A stretch of DNA of 64,000 nt from Lates calcarifer (Eukaryota > Chordata > Actinopteri > Centropomidae), in the NCBI RefSeq assembly GCF_001640805.2, contig NC_066850.1, forward strand, positions 14,714,046 to 14,778,045, given 5' to 3'. Both the position numbers and the translations under genes were made by a program. Under the pieces are notes generated by a model that ran no database searches, had not been told where the DNA came from, and saw only the letters and a program-made list of their open reading frames with translations. This document shows, piece after piece, positions 47,901-61,028 of this stretch. The stretch's first letter is position 1. Every line of letters begins with the position of its first letter.

Positions 47901-50900
47901 CGTGGGCGTAAAGAGGGCTTTCTGAACTTCAAGAGGTTTTCCTTCTCAATCCTGTGTTGATACCTGTGGGGGGGATTTGCAGGGAGGGGTACTCTGTATC
48001 CTGGACAAGGATGTTCGTGCTGAGAGGTGCGTGAGATCCCAGTCTTGAACTAAAGCTCTGAGAGCTATTTGGGGGTTTACATACAGTCCCAGAGCCTGTT
48101 AAAAGCCCGAGGGTCACAGGTCATGGGTGTTTACAGATGGCAGGATCACAACTAGGATAAGAGGAGTTGACCAGATTTGACAACTGTCGATCAAGCTCAT
48201 TCTTGTCACTGAATTTCTGGCTGGAGTTTCCCCAGTTTCACCATAAAACACATGTTCTATCTTGGTGGGGCATTAAAACACTGCAATCAATGTTCGTGTT
48301 ATTGTTTCAAGTCAAGTGTGAATGTTGAGTTATTTCATCAGAAAATCTAACTCTAACAAACAAACATGAACCATTACAGCAGCTGAAGGCCTGTGAGAAC
48401 TGTTGAGCCAATGGAGGAGGTCTGGAACTGAGATATTTTTATTAGGTTCCAGTATAAACTGTATGCACAACTAACACAGACCAATGGAGAGATAAGGTGA
48501 TTTCCATCACTGTGTGAATGGACCTTATTTTAAAGTAAACTAAACCGTTTTCCCTTAAAATTACAGCTTCATCAATCATTTTGATGGCTTACTGACTCTA
48601 CTCTGCGCCATTTAACCTGGGTTTAGCCAGTATGATCTCCTGTGAGAGGGGTGTAATGCTTGAAGAAGCTAGCTTGGAAAGAATTTCTTTTATTCTATGA
48701 ATTTTGTTTGTCACCTGAGCGATAGATTTTTTGTTTGAGCTGTTGGCTTAAAGGGATTTCCTGCTTCCAGTGCCCTTAACCGCTGGACTCAGAGCGTGAC
48801 AAAATTTTAAGTGTCCTGTAATTACCACTTGTGGCTGCAGAGGCCACTGTTGCCGCTGCTCAGCAAAAGTTACAGTATTGCTCTAAACAAATAAGAGTTT
48901 CACCACCACAATGGAGCACATGAGAGACACATAAGGAGCTGCGGACGTTGAGTTTACGGTGTAAGGTTTTTACAAGCTGCTGCGTGTGGAGAGATCGATC
49001 ACAGGTATTCCAGTAATTTAGGGGATTCCATGAAGTCAGGACTGACACACACAAACCACACAAATACACCAACTCAAATCTAACATGTTTTTGGGGTTAA
49101 GATAAGGGCTAAGGGAGGAAAGGTAGGAAGGAAAGGGACACTCCACTGATTTTACATGACGTTCAGTTTTCTCATCATTAGGAATAATAACCAGCCAATA
49201 GAAACAGTTGAATGTTTTCTGTGGCTCTGGAGGGAGTTCTCTAAAGGCGAAAAAAACTGTCACAAGCCTCATGATATCAAAGAAGTGAACATTTAAGAAG
49301 AGGGAGAATCTAGTAAAACATCCTATTATGCAACATGGGAAATGTAGGCTTCAGTGTTTTTGGAACTTGATCCATAATAGGGACTAAAAGTCAGTTAGTC
49401 TCACCTTCTGCTGTTTTGATTTTGACCATTCTCTTTTTGTCCCTTGTGAGTCCCCCACTTTTTTGGAAGTATAATACTAAAGTACTACTACACTACAAGT
49501 TTTAATGATTAAACTTCCTCCTACATGAACCTTTACATTTTATGGATTCTGCACCAAATTCAACAGTTACCTCTGCACCTCTGAGGCTAAATATTATCTG
49601 AAATAATATGGCTTTATTTAGGTCCTGAATAATTATTTTACTTATGAACTTGGCACATGTGAAAATGTACATGGCATGTATTAATAAATTTCATAAAAAT
49701 AAATTTGTGTCAGTGCCCAAACCAAATTTTTGCCTCAGGGTCACATTGTGGGTTAATCTGTTAATGTTTAAGACATAACAGTTTTGAATAAATTTGGGTC
49801 TTAAAATAATAATTTAAAAAAAGGTCCAGAGAAAAATGTGGGACGATCATCTATTAATTTTCAAACTCTTGTAACGTCTTACATTTCTAAAACCTACAAA
49901 CATTCAAGGATTTTCATGGTGTGTGGGAACCCTGTCAAACATACATTTCATCCAGCTCTCATACCAAAAGCTGACTTTCCGAGGATTAAAATGGTGCTTT
50001 AGAGGGCCAGGTCGTACCCAGAGCAAGTGCTTCGTTCAACATCAGACATTCCACAAAACAGCTTTGAAGGATCCACTAATACCATCCCAGCATCGGGACA
50101 CAGGTCCTAATACGGTCTTCAGGAGCTCAACTCATGGTATTGCCAAAAATAGGTATGTTCTGCAATAAATTTTAAATCTGTGTATGCTGAGCCATGCTTC
50201 AAATGCTCATTCATGGTAAGACAAGTCACCCAGTATGCTGCAAAACAGAAACAAGCTTATCAAATTTACTTTAAGGCCATTTTAAGACTGCAAACCATAA
50301 CATATTTAAAGCCGGGGGTACCATGAAATTTATAAATTAAGTTTACAAAGCTCCACAGCAAAAGATTTACAGTGACATTTATTGAGGGATTCCTGCACTC
50401 CTGTCGCTGATGTGCTCTACAATTCATACTATTTTGACCAATTTTACCATTAAGTAGTCAATGATCAAAATCTAAAGCTGTCCCAGAATCAGAAAACTGA
50501 AGCAATCTCACATCAGCATTGACAGCATTAAAAAAAAACTTGAGAAAACTAAAATGCTTCTGAAACGGAAGTGAATGCAGTACTTGGCCCATAATGTGTT
50601 TTCATCTCTATCAGCATGTCACACAACATTAACGCTGGCAGAGGTCCCTGACATTGGAAGGCAAAAGAAAAACAGAGGCGTTGCCTAATGCCTGATCAAA
50701 AGGAAAAAAAAATGCTCATAGTCTTAAGGGATTTTTAAGCTACAGTACATTCAGTATTGACATTGGCAGCAGTTGAGAGAAGCCGTCCCACATGGAGACA
50801 TTTAATTGGGTGACAATGAGAGGCCTGTGTGCATGGCAGAGGCTGAGCCCATATTGGTGTGTACACACTCATCAGGGGATAAGAAAGGAGGAAATGGAGG

Positions 50901-51743
50901 AAATGAGAAGGTGCTTTTCACCAAGATGATTGGCAGGACATCTGGAGTTAAATGCTCCACTGACCACCCACTGGGTCTATGTATGTGTAAGTGTGTATGT
51001 ATGTGTATGTGTCTGTGAGAGGGACCAAGTGGGCGAAAAGCATTTCTCTGTATAGAGTTTGTTAAAGCACACAGAGTCCATAAGGAGAGCGGTTTCCTCT
51101 ACAAAGGTTTCTTACTGGGGGACTGACACACACATACATGTTCTCTCCCTCAGGTCTCCTTTACAAAATCAGCCTTTGTATTGCAATCAAGTCTAATTCA
51201 AATGGACAGGACAGCAATCAACAGCTTGACACTAAAATAACACGACTGAACAATAACCTTGATTTTTTTTTCCACATAAATTCCTGGATGAAAACTCCAG
51301 CAGCACTCCCAGCATTCAGTGTCACTTAAAAATCACATTGCCCAAAATTGGCAAGATGGAAAATACAAAGAGCATTTGGTTTTCACAATTTCCATGAACA
51401 GAACCATTGAAGAATAAAACATTACTATGTTTATGCTTGAATAATCATGTAACTGAGAAAGCATTATTACTCCCTTGATCATTTTCCCCCATTTTCCTTC
51501 TTCAACTTCACACCTAACACCCAGTGGGTACAATATATGGATAAAATGGATAAAACGTGAACAGTTGAAGTGAATTTACAGCAGAATTACTGACTGAATT
51601 ACAGACTGAAGGTTGTAGAAGATGGAAAGGAGAAGTTAATTGGAAATTAACAACCACAAAACTAATGGTTATAAGAGTATAATGGGGTGAATGTAGGCCC
51701 CTTTTCTTCAGAAGTCTGGACTGCAAGAAGGAAAAATCAACTA
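41996..51743. other. Downstream intergenic DNA, no gene seen
   Basis: Nearly ten kilobases without a supported gene. The longest plus-strand frame (43675-44019, 114 codons, Lys/Gln/Arg-rich) starts with ATG but has A-rich composition and no homology or splice signals I recognise. Two related phrases near 43270 and 43335 (GCAGCACTAATGCAGAACGG and GCAGCGCTAATGCAGGATAA) form a small direct repeat, and a further copy of the motif is at 54766. The stretch at 46090-46460 has a unique-looking, moderately GC-rich texture that could be a conserved element. Confidence 0.5.
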
Positions 51744-52322
51744 TACAAGGTGCGATCAAAAAGTTTTGAAGCTGCTCCTGTTGCGAATGAATGGAATGCA
51801 CATGCAGCAGGTGTGAGCAGTAACTTTCATAAGACAGTATTCCAGTTAAATCACGCCTTCAACATCTGGACCTGCATTAGGCGAGTTTTGTGACCACTTG
51901 CAGATGCACATTTGTGATTTGTGAGAAACAGCACCATGATGAAGTCTGCAAGAATCTCAATCGACAGGCCAGGGATGACCCAACCTTCATCACCAGTGAC
52001 ACCAGTTGGCCATGAGAGACCAAACAACAGTTTCTACAGTGGCAGAACCTACAGTCTGCAAGACTGAAGAAGATGCATCATGCTTATATTTTTCTTTGAC
52101 ATTGACAGGGTTGTGCACAGTCAATTCACCCCCCACGGTCAGACTGTCAACACAGAATTTTGATAAAGTGGAGAAGATCAAGACCACGTTGCAGATGCCT
52201 CCTTCCAGGGAGCGTTTCAAGCATGGCAGGAGCACTGGAAGCAGTGTATCCCTGCACATGGTGACTACCTCAAAGAGGATGGTAGCCACATTTTAAATCC
52301 AGTACAGTTTTGCTTGATATAG
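51744..52322 (+). mobile_element. mariner-like transposon relic
   Basis: Starts just after a TA dinucleotide with CAAGGTGCGATCAAAAAGTT, a terminal-repeat-like end known from this superfamily. Reading across frames gives decayed transposase blocks: Asn-Arg-Gln-Ala-Arg-Asp-Asp-Pro-Thr-Phe near 51960, Glu-Thr-Lys-Gln-Gln near 52018 (the block after the catalytic Asp region), and near the end Phe-Gln-Ala-Trp-Gln-Glu-His-Trp-Lys-Gln-Cys-Ile followed by Gly-Asp-Tyr (about 52214-52265). The region that should carry the first catalytic Asp is deleted. Stops and frameshifts break every frame. No matching right terminal repeat was found. The product is therefore dead; the block matches are from memory of the family. 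Confidence 0.75.
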
Positions 52323-54015
52323 GTGCAGTCCGCACCTTCTCTTCTCTTCTTCTTTTGACCGCACCTTCTCCTTCATGGTAAAATCACAAATGCATCTGTA
52401 AATGGTCAAATATGTGTAACACAGGCTCAGTGCGAACACACCTTTAAAGAACACATCCACTGGACTTGCACTTGTATCCATCTAATGAATGTCTGGCTAA
52501 TGTATTAGTTCACCAAGGTCATCGCAACTAGATATCCCAATGTTATATCTTTAATCAATATTTCATTACACCCTGTGGATAAATATTTCATTCTGCAACT
52601 GTTTGCCTCCCAAAACCCAGTGGTCGGTCACGCCACTGGATCCAACTCCAGTGCGATGCATGGATGTCTACTGCTTCATCCAGCCAAACGTGTTCCTAAA
52701 ACCGTTAAAATCAAAAGGAATGAGTCAAATCAAAAGAGTCTTTGTGCGATCCCCTCTTCACCCCTCTCTCACCTCCCCTGAGCCATTTGGCTCTTCCTGA
52801 GAATGAAATTAATGTGACAGGTTTCTATTTTTGTAAAGGATGTTTGTCTCTGGGATGTTTGTCGTTAAGTAAAGTTGACCCTTGTCAGTTTGTGTAGTCT
52901 GCTGACTGGCGATTCGCACCCCTCCAAAAGCTTGTATGTGTTGAATAGTCAGGGTCATGTTATGGTTTGAAATTCTCTGAGCATACAGATTGGTCGCTTT
53001 TGTTTTCGTCTTGCGAGGAGTTCAAGGTGGGCTCAGTTTATACAGCTGGGCCTGACTGGGATTAAAAAAATAAGTGCATCTGCATTTCAAAACGTAAAGT
53101 GACTCATGTCTGATTGAGTATGTATATGCACAGAAGAGCTTTTGAGAACTGTCGAAATCCAATACTCCAAACTCAGAAGGGATAAAAAAAAAAAAAAAAG
53201 GACAAAGAGGGAATGCCAGTAAATAAAAAAATCTCCATTGTGAATGGAAGCACGCAGCAACCATCTTTCCAGGGTAAAATGCTAACGTGAAACAGACATA
53301 TTTTTTTATCTTTCACAGCAGTAAAGGCATCAGTTTCTGTCTGTGAGAAACATATTTTATTTATTTTACTATATCACTCTAACTTGGTTAGAAACACTAG
53401 GTTTTTATAGGAGAAAATAGCCAATTTCAGTACTTTAATTTGAGTAACTTTATTGTCACGGGAAATTGGCTGTATAGGCAGAAAAAAGAGCATACACAAT
53501 AAAAACAGGTCACTGATACAGTCCACACGATAGACTTCCTTTTATGGAGACAGACCACGTGATACCACGCAATAGTGGCAAAAGAGAAACAACACAGCAA
53601 CAAACAGCTGCAAGAATATGCAGCACAAACAGTGCTTATACAAGTACAAGACAGAGGACCCATTGTGGTGCAGAATAAAAAATATGGTAACAAACGGTAC
53701 ACATACAGCACAAGCTGTGGTGCTAAAAAGAGAATGAAGAATATGAGCATGCAAAGTATTTGTCCACCTGCCCAGTGCTGCAACTTGTGGATGTGTTCAA
53801 TGAAAAAAATATTCAATGCTCTGTGGCCTGGAGATATCTTGAAGGATGTTTGAAACAGTCTTTTTTCTCTATAGATGTCACTGTGTCAAGTTTAGTACCT
53901 GTTATTGACAATATCCACAGTTTTGCTCAGCCCTCTGAGCCACAGGAACATTAAGTACTATTTAAAAAGATATCAAAATAAAACACACTAGTTTTCAACA
54001 TACCAGCTTTCAACA
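52323..54015. other. No gene seen
   Basis: Intergenic. The stretch around 53430-53470 (TAACTTTATTGTCACGGGAA) resembles phrases at the ends of dispersed fish repeats, but I cannot set limits. The overlapping frames at 53427-53853 on both strands have no splice context or recognisable domain. Confidence 0.45.
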
Positions 54016-54650
54016 GAGTCATGCTAGCAGCTTTTGCAAAGATGCACCTGTGCTTTGAGTTCAATGCTAACATCAGTATGCTAAAATGCTCACATTGACA
54101 ACTGTTGATATACCAGGAATAACATGTAGCATATTCAAAATTTAGTTTAACGTGTTCACATGCTAACATTTGGTGATTGGCAGCCAAGGATGATGGGAAT
54201 GTTGGAGGATTTAAGATTCTGACTTGATGATGGCACTAGATTTATTTGAGTTGATCCAAAGGGAAACATGAGTATTTGAACCAGATTTTATGGGATTATC
54301 CATTAATTGAAGATATTTTAATAAAACTTCAACTTCAGGTTGACACTAGAAGAAAAGTCAGTCAGTCAGTCAGTTGATCACCAAAGTCATTAGGATACAT
54401 TGCCTGGGAACCATGAATATTTTGAGAAAATGTTGTCCCAATCCATCAAGTACAATAGATGTTGAGATATTGCACTGGATAAGTCAAAACTTTGACGTGC
54501 TGGTGGCACTAGAGGAAAAGTCAAATCACCAAACGATTAATCCTTTAAGCACCTTGGATATCTGTAGTAAACCTAATGGCAATCCATCCAGTAGTTGTTA
54601 ATGTGTCAGTCTGGACCAAAGTGATGGACGAACTGACCAACTAGCCAACA
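54016..54650 (+). repeat. Teleost dispersed repeat, near-full copy (left arm of inverted pair)
   Basis: The copy begins TCATGCTAGCAGCTTTTGCA, passes through TGTGCTTTGAGTTCAATGCT, then repeats an internal module of about 110-160 bases. Each module has a phrase like GGTGGCACTAGAGGAAAAGT, then GATCACCAAAGTCATTAGGA, then AATCCATCCAGTAGTTGTTA. It ends with GTCTGGACCAAAGTGATGGA. The internal modules are diverged direct repeats. The same unit appears reversed at 55,775-56,507. The family is common in fish genomes from memory; I do not assign it a class. Confidence 0.75.
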
Positions 54651-55774
54651 ACAACAAGTTTGAGCTATGTTTCCAGAAAGTGTAAATGGTTTTGAAGTCT
54701 AGATATAAACTAAGAAATGTGCAGAAACACTAAAGTGAGGACTGTCTGACTGACTGTCTGACAGCACTAATGCAGGATAAATGCAAGCTAATGCAAGGGG
54801 GACTTCCGTAATGGCTGCTACTTTATGGTACATGGGGAATTCAGTTGCCTTTTCATAATATCTCTAAAAGCCAGAGCGCTGGCTCATCTAACATCTCAAA
54901 TTGCCTTAAAAATTACATTACACATTGTAAATTATTTTTACAGGGGTCTTTCCTCCATTTTCTTAAGCTAACTGTAATGTTTTTTTTCACTCTCTGTGGA
55001 ATCAGTCCTTTGTGTGCTTATTGTTTAAAAATCTTTACAACAAGGAAAACCATGAGGTGTTTTAGCATTGTGTCATGTCCTACATGGCCACTCTCTTTCC
55101 CATGTCTCATCACACCCTCACACAGGACAAGGTTGGAAATGTGAGCTCTCAGCTTCAACAGAGCAACAGAGATCCTCTCCACAGCACTCCTGTTCCCATA
55201 ACTCTCTGACATATTGTTATTTTAGTCCCTGTTCAAGTGGAGTCATAACCCGGTCACTCTAAATAATACCTTGTCTGATTCTCTCACAGCTTGAGTGCCC
55301 CAGTTTTGGTCATAAAACCTCATGTTTATCTTAGTAAGTAAGAAAAAATGGCAACTCCAGTCTCTCAGGCAGATGAATAGCCACAAGACATATCATTAAT
55401 TTCACTCTGGTTCATGTAGGGATGGTGTCATTAATCACTAAGTCTGGCTACCAGACAAACTTGACTAAAATGTATATTCTTCCTCTTACACATACTGAGT
55501 GGAAGATTTATGTCATGGGCAAACAGTTTTCCGGAAAGCATGAATGCACTAATCACACTGGTTCAGCCACATCTCAACAACAAAATGTTTTTACAGAGAG
55601 GGTGTAACTCTGGATATTCCCAGTGGAACACATCATCTATTTTGTGGGGAACTACTCTGTTTGGTAGAAAGTAAGATTATTCTGAGCAACCAGATTACTC
55701 TTAGTGGACATATTACTGTTGTTACCATGTACCATGTAGCATGCATTATGACCATGGTAATGTTATCGCCGGTT
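54651..55774. other. Spacer between inverted repeat copies, no gene seen
   Basis: A small motif GCACTAATGCAGGATAAATG at 54766 recalls phrases near 43,270 and 43,335. No supported exon. Confidence 0.45.
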
Positions 55775-56507
55775 TGTCAGACAGTTGACATCCACCACTT
55801 TGGTCCCGACTAAAATACATTAACATCTATTGGATGGATTGCAGTGAAATTTGGTGTAGACATCCATGGTCTCAAACCATGAAGCCAACTGACTTTGATG
55901 ATCCTCTGGCCTTTCCCTTAACACCATCCTGAGGTTGACATTTTTGTTTTTTTATATTGGATAAGTTAACATGAAATCTGGTACAGACATCTACAGGCTC
56001 CACATGATACTGTTTATCCTAATGACTTTAGTGATGTCCTGACCCTTCTCTTAGCACCACCACGAGGTTGACATTTTATGGTTTTTGAGGGGATTTGTCA
56101 ACAATTATTGGTTTTCCATGAAATTTGGTACATACATCCCAGTCATGTTCCACTCATGATAAACTGCAATACCTTCACGGATCCCCTTACTTTTCTATTA
56201 GCACCCCAGTAACTAATGATGTTCCCATGAGCCTCAGCTGTGTAAGCATTCTTTGTTAGCATGCTTATGCTCTATAGTAGGGGTGCTCTAGTTGTCTAGG
56301 GCTGTCAACCATGAGCTGCAACATTGCCCAGTTTGAGTTTGGATGAGGACCTTTCTTGCATGCCATAACTCAGCTCTTAACTGTCAGCTCTGGGATGAAG
56401 GCATTAAACATCTGCATGTTAGCACTGATGCTGTGAGCATGTTTTCCTGCTATCATTAGCATTTAGTTCAAAGTAAGTACAGCTTCACAGAGCTGCTAGC
56501 ATGACTG
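55775..56507 (-). repeat. Teleost dispersed repeat, near-full copy (right arm of inverted pair)
   Basis: On the minus strand it reads from head (CATGCTAGCAGCTCTGTGAA near 56507) to tail (GGGACCAAAGTGGTGGATGT near 55800). On the plus strand three degenerate modules are visible, each with GAAATTTGGT or similar, a CATGGTC/CATGATA phrase, GACTTT(G/A)(G/A)TGAT and GAGGTTGACATTT, at about 55,820-55,945, 55,970-56,080 and 56,100-56,210. Same family as 54,016-54,650 in the opposite orientation, tail to tail. Confidence 0.75.
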
Positions 56508-58517
56508 AACACACGTTAAAATGTAATTTCTACTTGCTGTGAGCACCACAAACAAATTTCCATTCATCTAAATTGTATTTGGGTTATTGCTGCCCGAGGT
56601 ATACTAAAAATTGTGCCAAATGTGGCATGCCCATCTGAAGCAAAATCATAACCTGAAGAAATGATTTAGCTCACACACTAATTAAACATGTTCAGATGTG
56701 TTTAGTCCCATGTTCCATGTTGTACTTGGTTCTGTAGTAATAAGGGACTCCTTGGCCCAAATGATACTGTCTGAATGTAATGAAATGTCTTGGAAAGAAA
56801 TAGGCCCACACACGTGCATGTGCATGTGCATGCACACACGTGCATGTCTGTTGCAATCCCAGAGTTTCTGCAGGGATGGGGATGACGTTGGACATGGTTT
56901 TATGCATCCAGCATACATACAAATTCATCCAAATACACACTCCCGCCCCACTGGAGATTGAGGTCAGGGGATTGTTCAAACAGCGTCACTGGCATCAATG
57001 GCCTCCTACAGTCTCATCACTACTCTGCCTTGGATAACACCAGGATATGAACCTACAAACATACAATTGTGCACACTCCTAAAAAGGCTAAGAAGGAAGT
57101 CCTAGATCCCTACAGTCCCCATCTGTGAGCACACACAAGCAAAAATACACACGCACTCTTGCTCTACAATGTGTTCCATGGATGGAACTGAGTCTCCTGC
57201 AGCCTGGAGCCGTGCTGGACAATGGGTACTGAGGGGAAGTTAAGCCTCTTGCTGTGCACAACTTAGTGGCCGAGGGATCAAGCATTAAGACACAAGGTGT
57301 GTTAGGAATCCCTCTTGACAAGAGCTTTCACAGAGTCACCCCAGGTCACTACACTCCAGCTCGGTCATGTCTGATTTAGGGCAATGAATTAGATCTTTGG
57401 AATGGAAAAGAATATGATGTCACGCAGGCATCGTGCCACAGCTGTGATGCACTTTGCGCTTGTGTGACTTCAGTTGAACTCTGCACTTAGTGAAGCTTTG
57501 TAGTGCTCTTTATCTGATCTGTAACACAACTGTCAAAGTTTGTCTGCAGCTGTGAGGGGTCATCACAGAGGAACTGACAGGTCTTTAAATTCTGCCAGAC
57601 TCTTGAATAGTTTGGGGTAAATTGTGGGTTGTGGGGTAAGACAGACCTTGGATTATGATGTTTCAAATTTAGAGTTAGTTTGTCTTTCTTCAGCGCTGCA
57701 TTCTTATGCCTCCCCAGGATTATAAGATTAAGATAGGCCAGAAAGGGTCAGAATAAACTGAAAATATAGTTATCCAGGTTAAATGTTAGTTTAAGAACAA
57801 AGCCCTGTTCATTCCAACACAGTTGAGGCCATCCACTGCTGGAACCATACAGGATAACATCTGTCTTCTGTTTAATACTAATCACAGTACACAAAACAGA
57901 CAGTTGTAGCCTGGATTTAAAGCAAGAAGTGCTACCATTAGTGAAGGAGTTCAAGTAGCCTATGATCTTGTTTACAAGTAAGGGAAAGATTTATTGGTGC
58001 AACATCATCAGTAACGTTGGTGTCATGCTAGACAGTTGAAGTGAAGAGAGAGTTTAGCCTTAAGGCTGAGCTCTTGATTTACCAGTCGATGCTCATTCCG
58101 ACCCTCAGCTTTCATCACTCCAGAACTGAGAATGCTGACTGGTAGTAATGGTGACTCACTTTGGATATTTGTCCAGATGATTACTGCAAAATTGGTTATC
58201 TTTGTGTCATTAAGATCAACAACAATTGGGAGCTCACTTAGCAAGTGCTTTGCACATTTGAGTGAAACAGTAGATTACAAAAAACAGCAGATACTGTATC
58301 CTCTGAGCAGCCATCAGGACAGCCCAATGTAAATACAATCTGGATGAGTTTTAAAGTAAGATAGAGTGCAGCCTATGTGTTTAATTACGGGCACAGATTG
58401 GGTCACAGGACTTATATTAATTGGTCAGATGGGGCCTGGATTTGATTTAGAGATAATTGCGGATATCGAATTGGAGCTTTGCGGGTATGGAGTGGGATTT
58501 GCCTTTGGATACTGGTT
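56508..58517. other. No gene seen; alternating purine-pyrimidine tract
   Basis: Contains the alternating tract 56806-56846 built from CACACGTGCATG and GTGCATGTGCATG words. The remainder looks unique. No exon is recognised. Confidence 0.45.
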
Positions 58518-58705
58518 CAGGCATCTGATAAGAATGCCTCCTAGTTGTCTTTAGAGGTTTTCCCAGCATGGCAGCTGTAAAGAGATGCTGGGCCAACCCC
58601 AAGCACACTGGGGCGATTACACATCCTGTCTTTAATTAAGTTTGAGACTGCCCAGTGTCAGTTCCAGACCCCTGGGGACCCTGAAAAAGATAAGTGGTGG
58701 ATGTA
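58518..58705 (+). mobile_element. Non-LTR retrotransposon 3'-end relic
   Basis: The translated trace reads His-Leu-Ile-Arg-Met-Pro-Pro from 58519, followed by remnants corresponding to the Arg-Pro-Arg-rich C-terminal block that ends many fish LINE ORF2-type proteins, then GACCCTGAAAAAGATAAGTG, which resembles their usual Pro-Asp-Pro plus GATAAGCGG-like end. Frames are broken. It is a short 5'-truncated copy, as is typical for LINEs. The clade cannot be determined by eye. Confidence 0.5.
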
Positions 58706-61028
58706 AATAATTGATAAATGATAAACTACAATGGTTTGAGTTACATTAAGCAGGCAGTTAAGGTAAGGGGAACTTTTTTGTCATGGTTATACTTGTCCAT
58801 GGTTAAAAGAAAGACCAGCTGTTCGTTGGAAATGAGTTGTGAGCAGCAGTCTCCTGTATTAAATATTGACATTTTGTTGACCCATCCATCCTCCCTAACT
58901 TCCTCCCTATGCTGAATTGGTTGTTTTATGATTCCTCCATCACACCACATGAAAAAGATTCATAATTGCTACAGTCAATAAAGGGCTTTGTTGAAAGTAA
59001 ACATATGTTATTTTAGGGCATTTACTGAAATAATTGATTTGGTTGTTTTTCTTGGAAAGACAGTGTTGAATGTCTTGGGTTTCCACAAGAGAAGTGTGTG
59101 CACGTGACAGAGAAGTAGGACATCTGAGATACCTCACTTAACCTGCTGCCACTGTGACACAGACAGTCAAATAAGGATTCATGGAAACTACAACTCAAGC
59201 TCATTGGACTTTTAGATTCTGACTCAGACCCAAGTAATTTCCCTGTTAAAGTAAACACCCAATCCTATGATGGGTGTGATACTGATAAGCCTCAGAAATT
59301 TTCACACTGGAGCATTCAAATGGCATCTATCCTGTAGCACTGACTTAACTTTTGTTGATACAGTGGAAGTTTTCCAAGCCCAAGTGGGTAGTAATGACAC
59401 TGACTGAATACACAGGCCATATATAGAACTTAAGAGCATATACAATGCAATGTGACAAGATGTGTCTAGAATACAATGGAACACAAACAAAAGCTTGTTA
59501 ATCACTGTAAATCACTCCAGCTTTAGAAAAATACATATACAATAAGTGTTTCCATTTTACTAAAGGGTTATTTCATATATTTCACAGGGGAGGCATTTGA
59601 AGGCTGAAGCTGTTGCCTGTTATAAGTGAAGCAATGAATGATGTCAGGGCTGGGGGGGTCAGAGATCAAGGGTCAAAGGTCACACAGCTTGTTGCTCATT
59701 GCAGGGTCCTGAACATACAGAGGCTTGTGAAGACTAATGGGGAATAGTATCAGCATGTGTGTGAGTGAGAGTGTGTTTTTGTGCACACTATATATGCAAC
59801 TGTTCTATTTGTGGTTTTGCAACATTTATATTTCCAGCTTATTGCATCCATACGTTGTGAACCAACTTCATGTAGTTAGAATGTTAAAGGAAACTGTTTG
59901 CAGATGTCTATGTAATCATCTGTTCAATCTAATTCAGATCATCAGGCATGACTGACTGTAATAGTACTATAACATCATTATGTTTTTGATTTATTGTATG
60001 TTTTGACCATGTTTTGAATGTCACTGCATGCCTTTAATTTAGGGATTTTGGGCTCACACAATCACACACATTCACACACACAATAAAGAGGAGAATGTTT
60101 ATATGGTTTCCAGGGCTGCTAGAGCTCTGGGATTTTTCATTATGAGTTTGTTCTGGGGTTAACAATCTATAAAAATATTTATAGCCACAGTCAAGTTAAC
60201 ATACATTATTCTAAAGTGGCAGGACGACAGTGTTGCACCTCATAAAAAACAAATACTGGACATAAAATGCACTTTCCTTTGTTCGTTTGCACACACCACT
60301 GTGGCTCACAGTCATACTTTACACTGTGTTTTCTCCTTCACACACTGCTTTCACTTCCCACAACAGCAACAGCAACACTGGTCATTAACCTCACCATCAC
60401 CCCAAGTCTGGAACTGATTCTCCTGGAAAATACTGGCTCATGAACTTACTAATCGTGATATTTTCTATCATCAGGTTGCAGAACACATTTACATGCCTGT
60501 ATATTTTTATGTTTAATTAAATGAAAATAGTGTTTCACAGTGCCCCACATGAGCATGAATACAAAATAAATCTGTGCTATATGCATTTTCTCCCTTTTTG
60601 CGATGCTATGTCGTACTCTTCTTTCACTTCTCAAGGTCAGGCATCCTGATCTGCTCTCTGTTACAACAGCTCCCAGACCTGTTGTGTGTGTCAACACTGT
60701 GACTGAGTGAGTTCACTGCAAACACTCTAAATGTCCACTGTATATCCATCACACCAGTGGTTGATGTGGTTGTTAGGTTCCTTATTAGCGGTCTGCTGAA
60801 AGTGCTATTAATTAAGACAAGAGGATGTGATGAACTTTATTGATCCCAGAGGGGATCTGAAGCAGCAGAAAGCTGGCAGTAAATAAAATCAAAGCTGCAT
60901 CTTTACAGTAGTAACTAGGCCCTGCACAGGGAGCTGTGTTAACATCTATTTAAAATTTTAAACTTGTCCTTTTTTGTCTTCTTTTGCTTTCCATTCCTTA
61001 ATTAAGGAATACACGACTTTATGCTAAA
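58706..61028. other. No gene seen; small repeat fragment
   Basis: The phrase AACTTTATTGATCCCAGAGG near 60833-60853 is a recurring phrase at ends of fish dispersed repeats. Otherwise unique-looking DNA with a short CA run at 60055-60083. Confidence 0.45.

Noticed and set aside
52006..52296. 96-codon plus-strand frame
   Set aside because: Out of frame with the mariner transposase traces it overlaps; a chance frame in a dead element.
53427..53853. Frames of 129 and 92 codons on opposite strands
   Set aside because: Mutually overlapping, Cys/Phe/Leu-rich on one side and Lys/Gln-rich on the other, as expected by chance; no splice signals or known domain.
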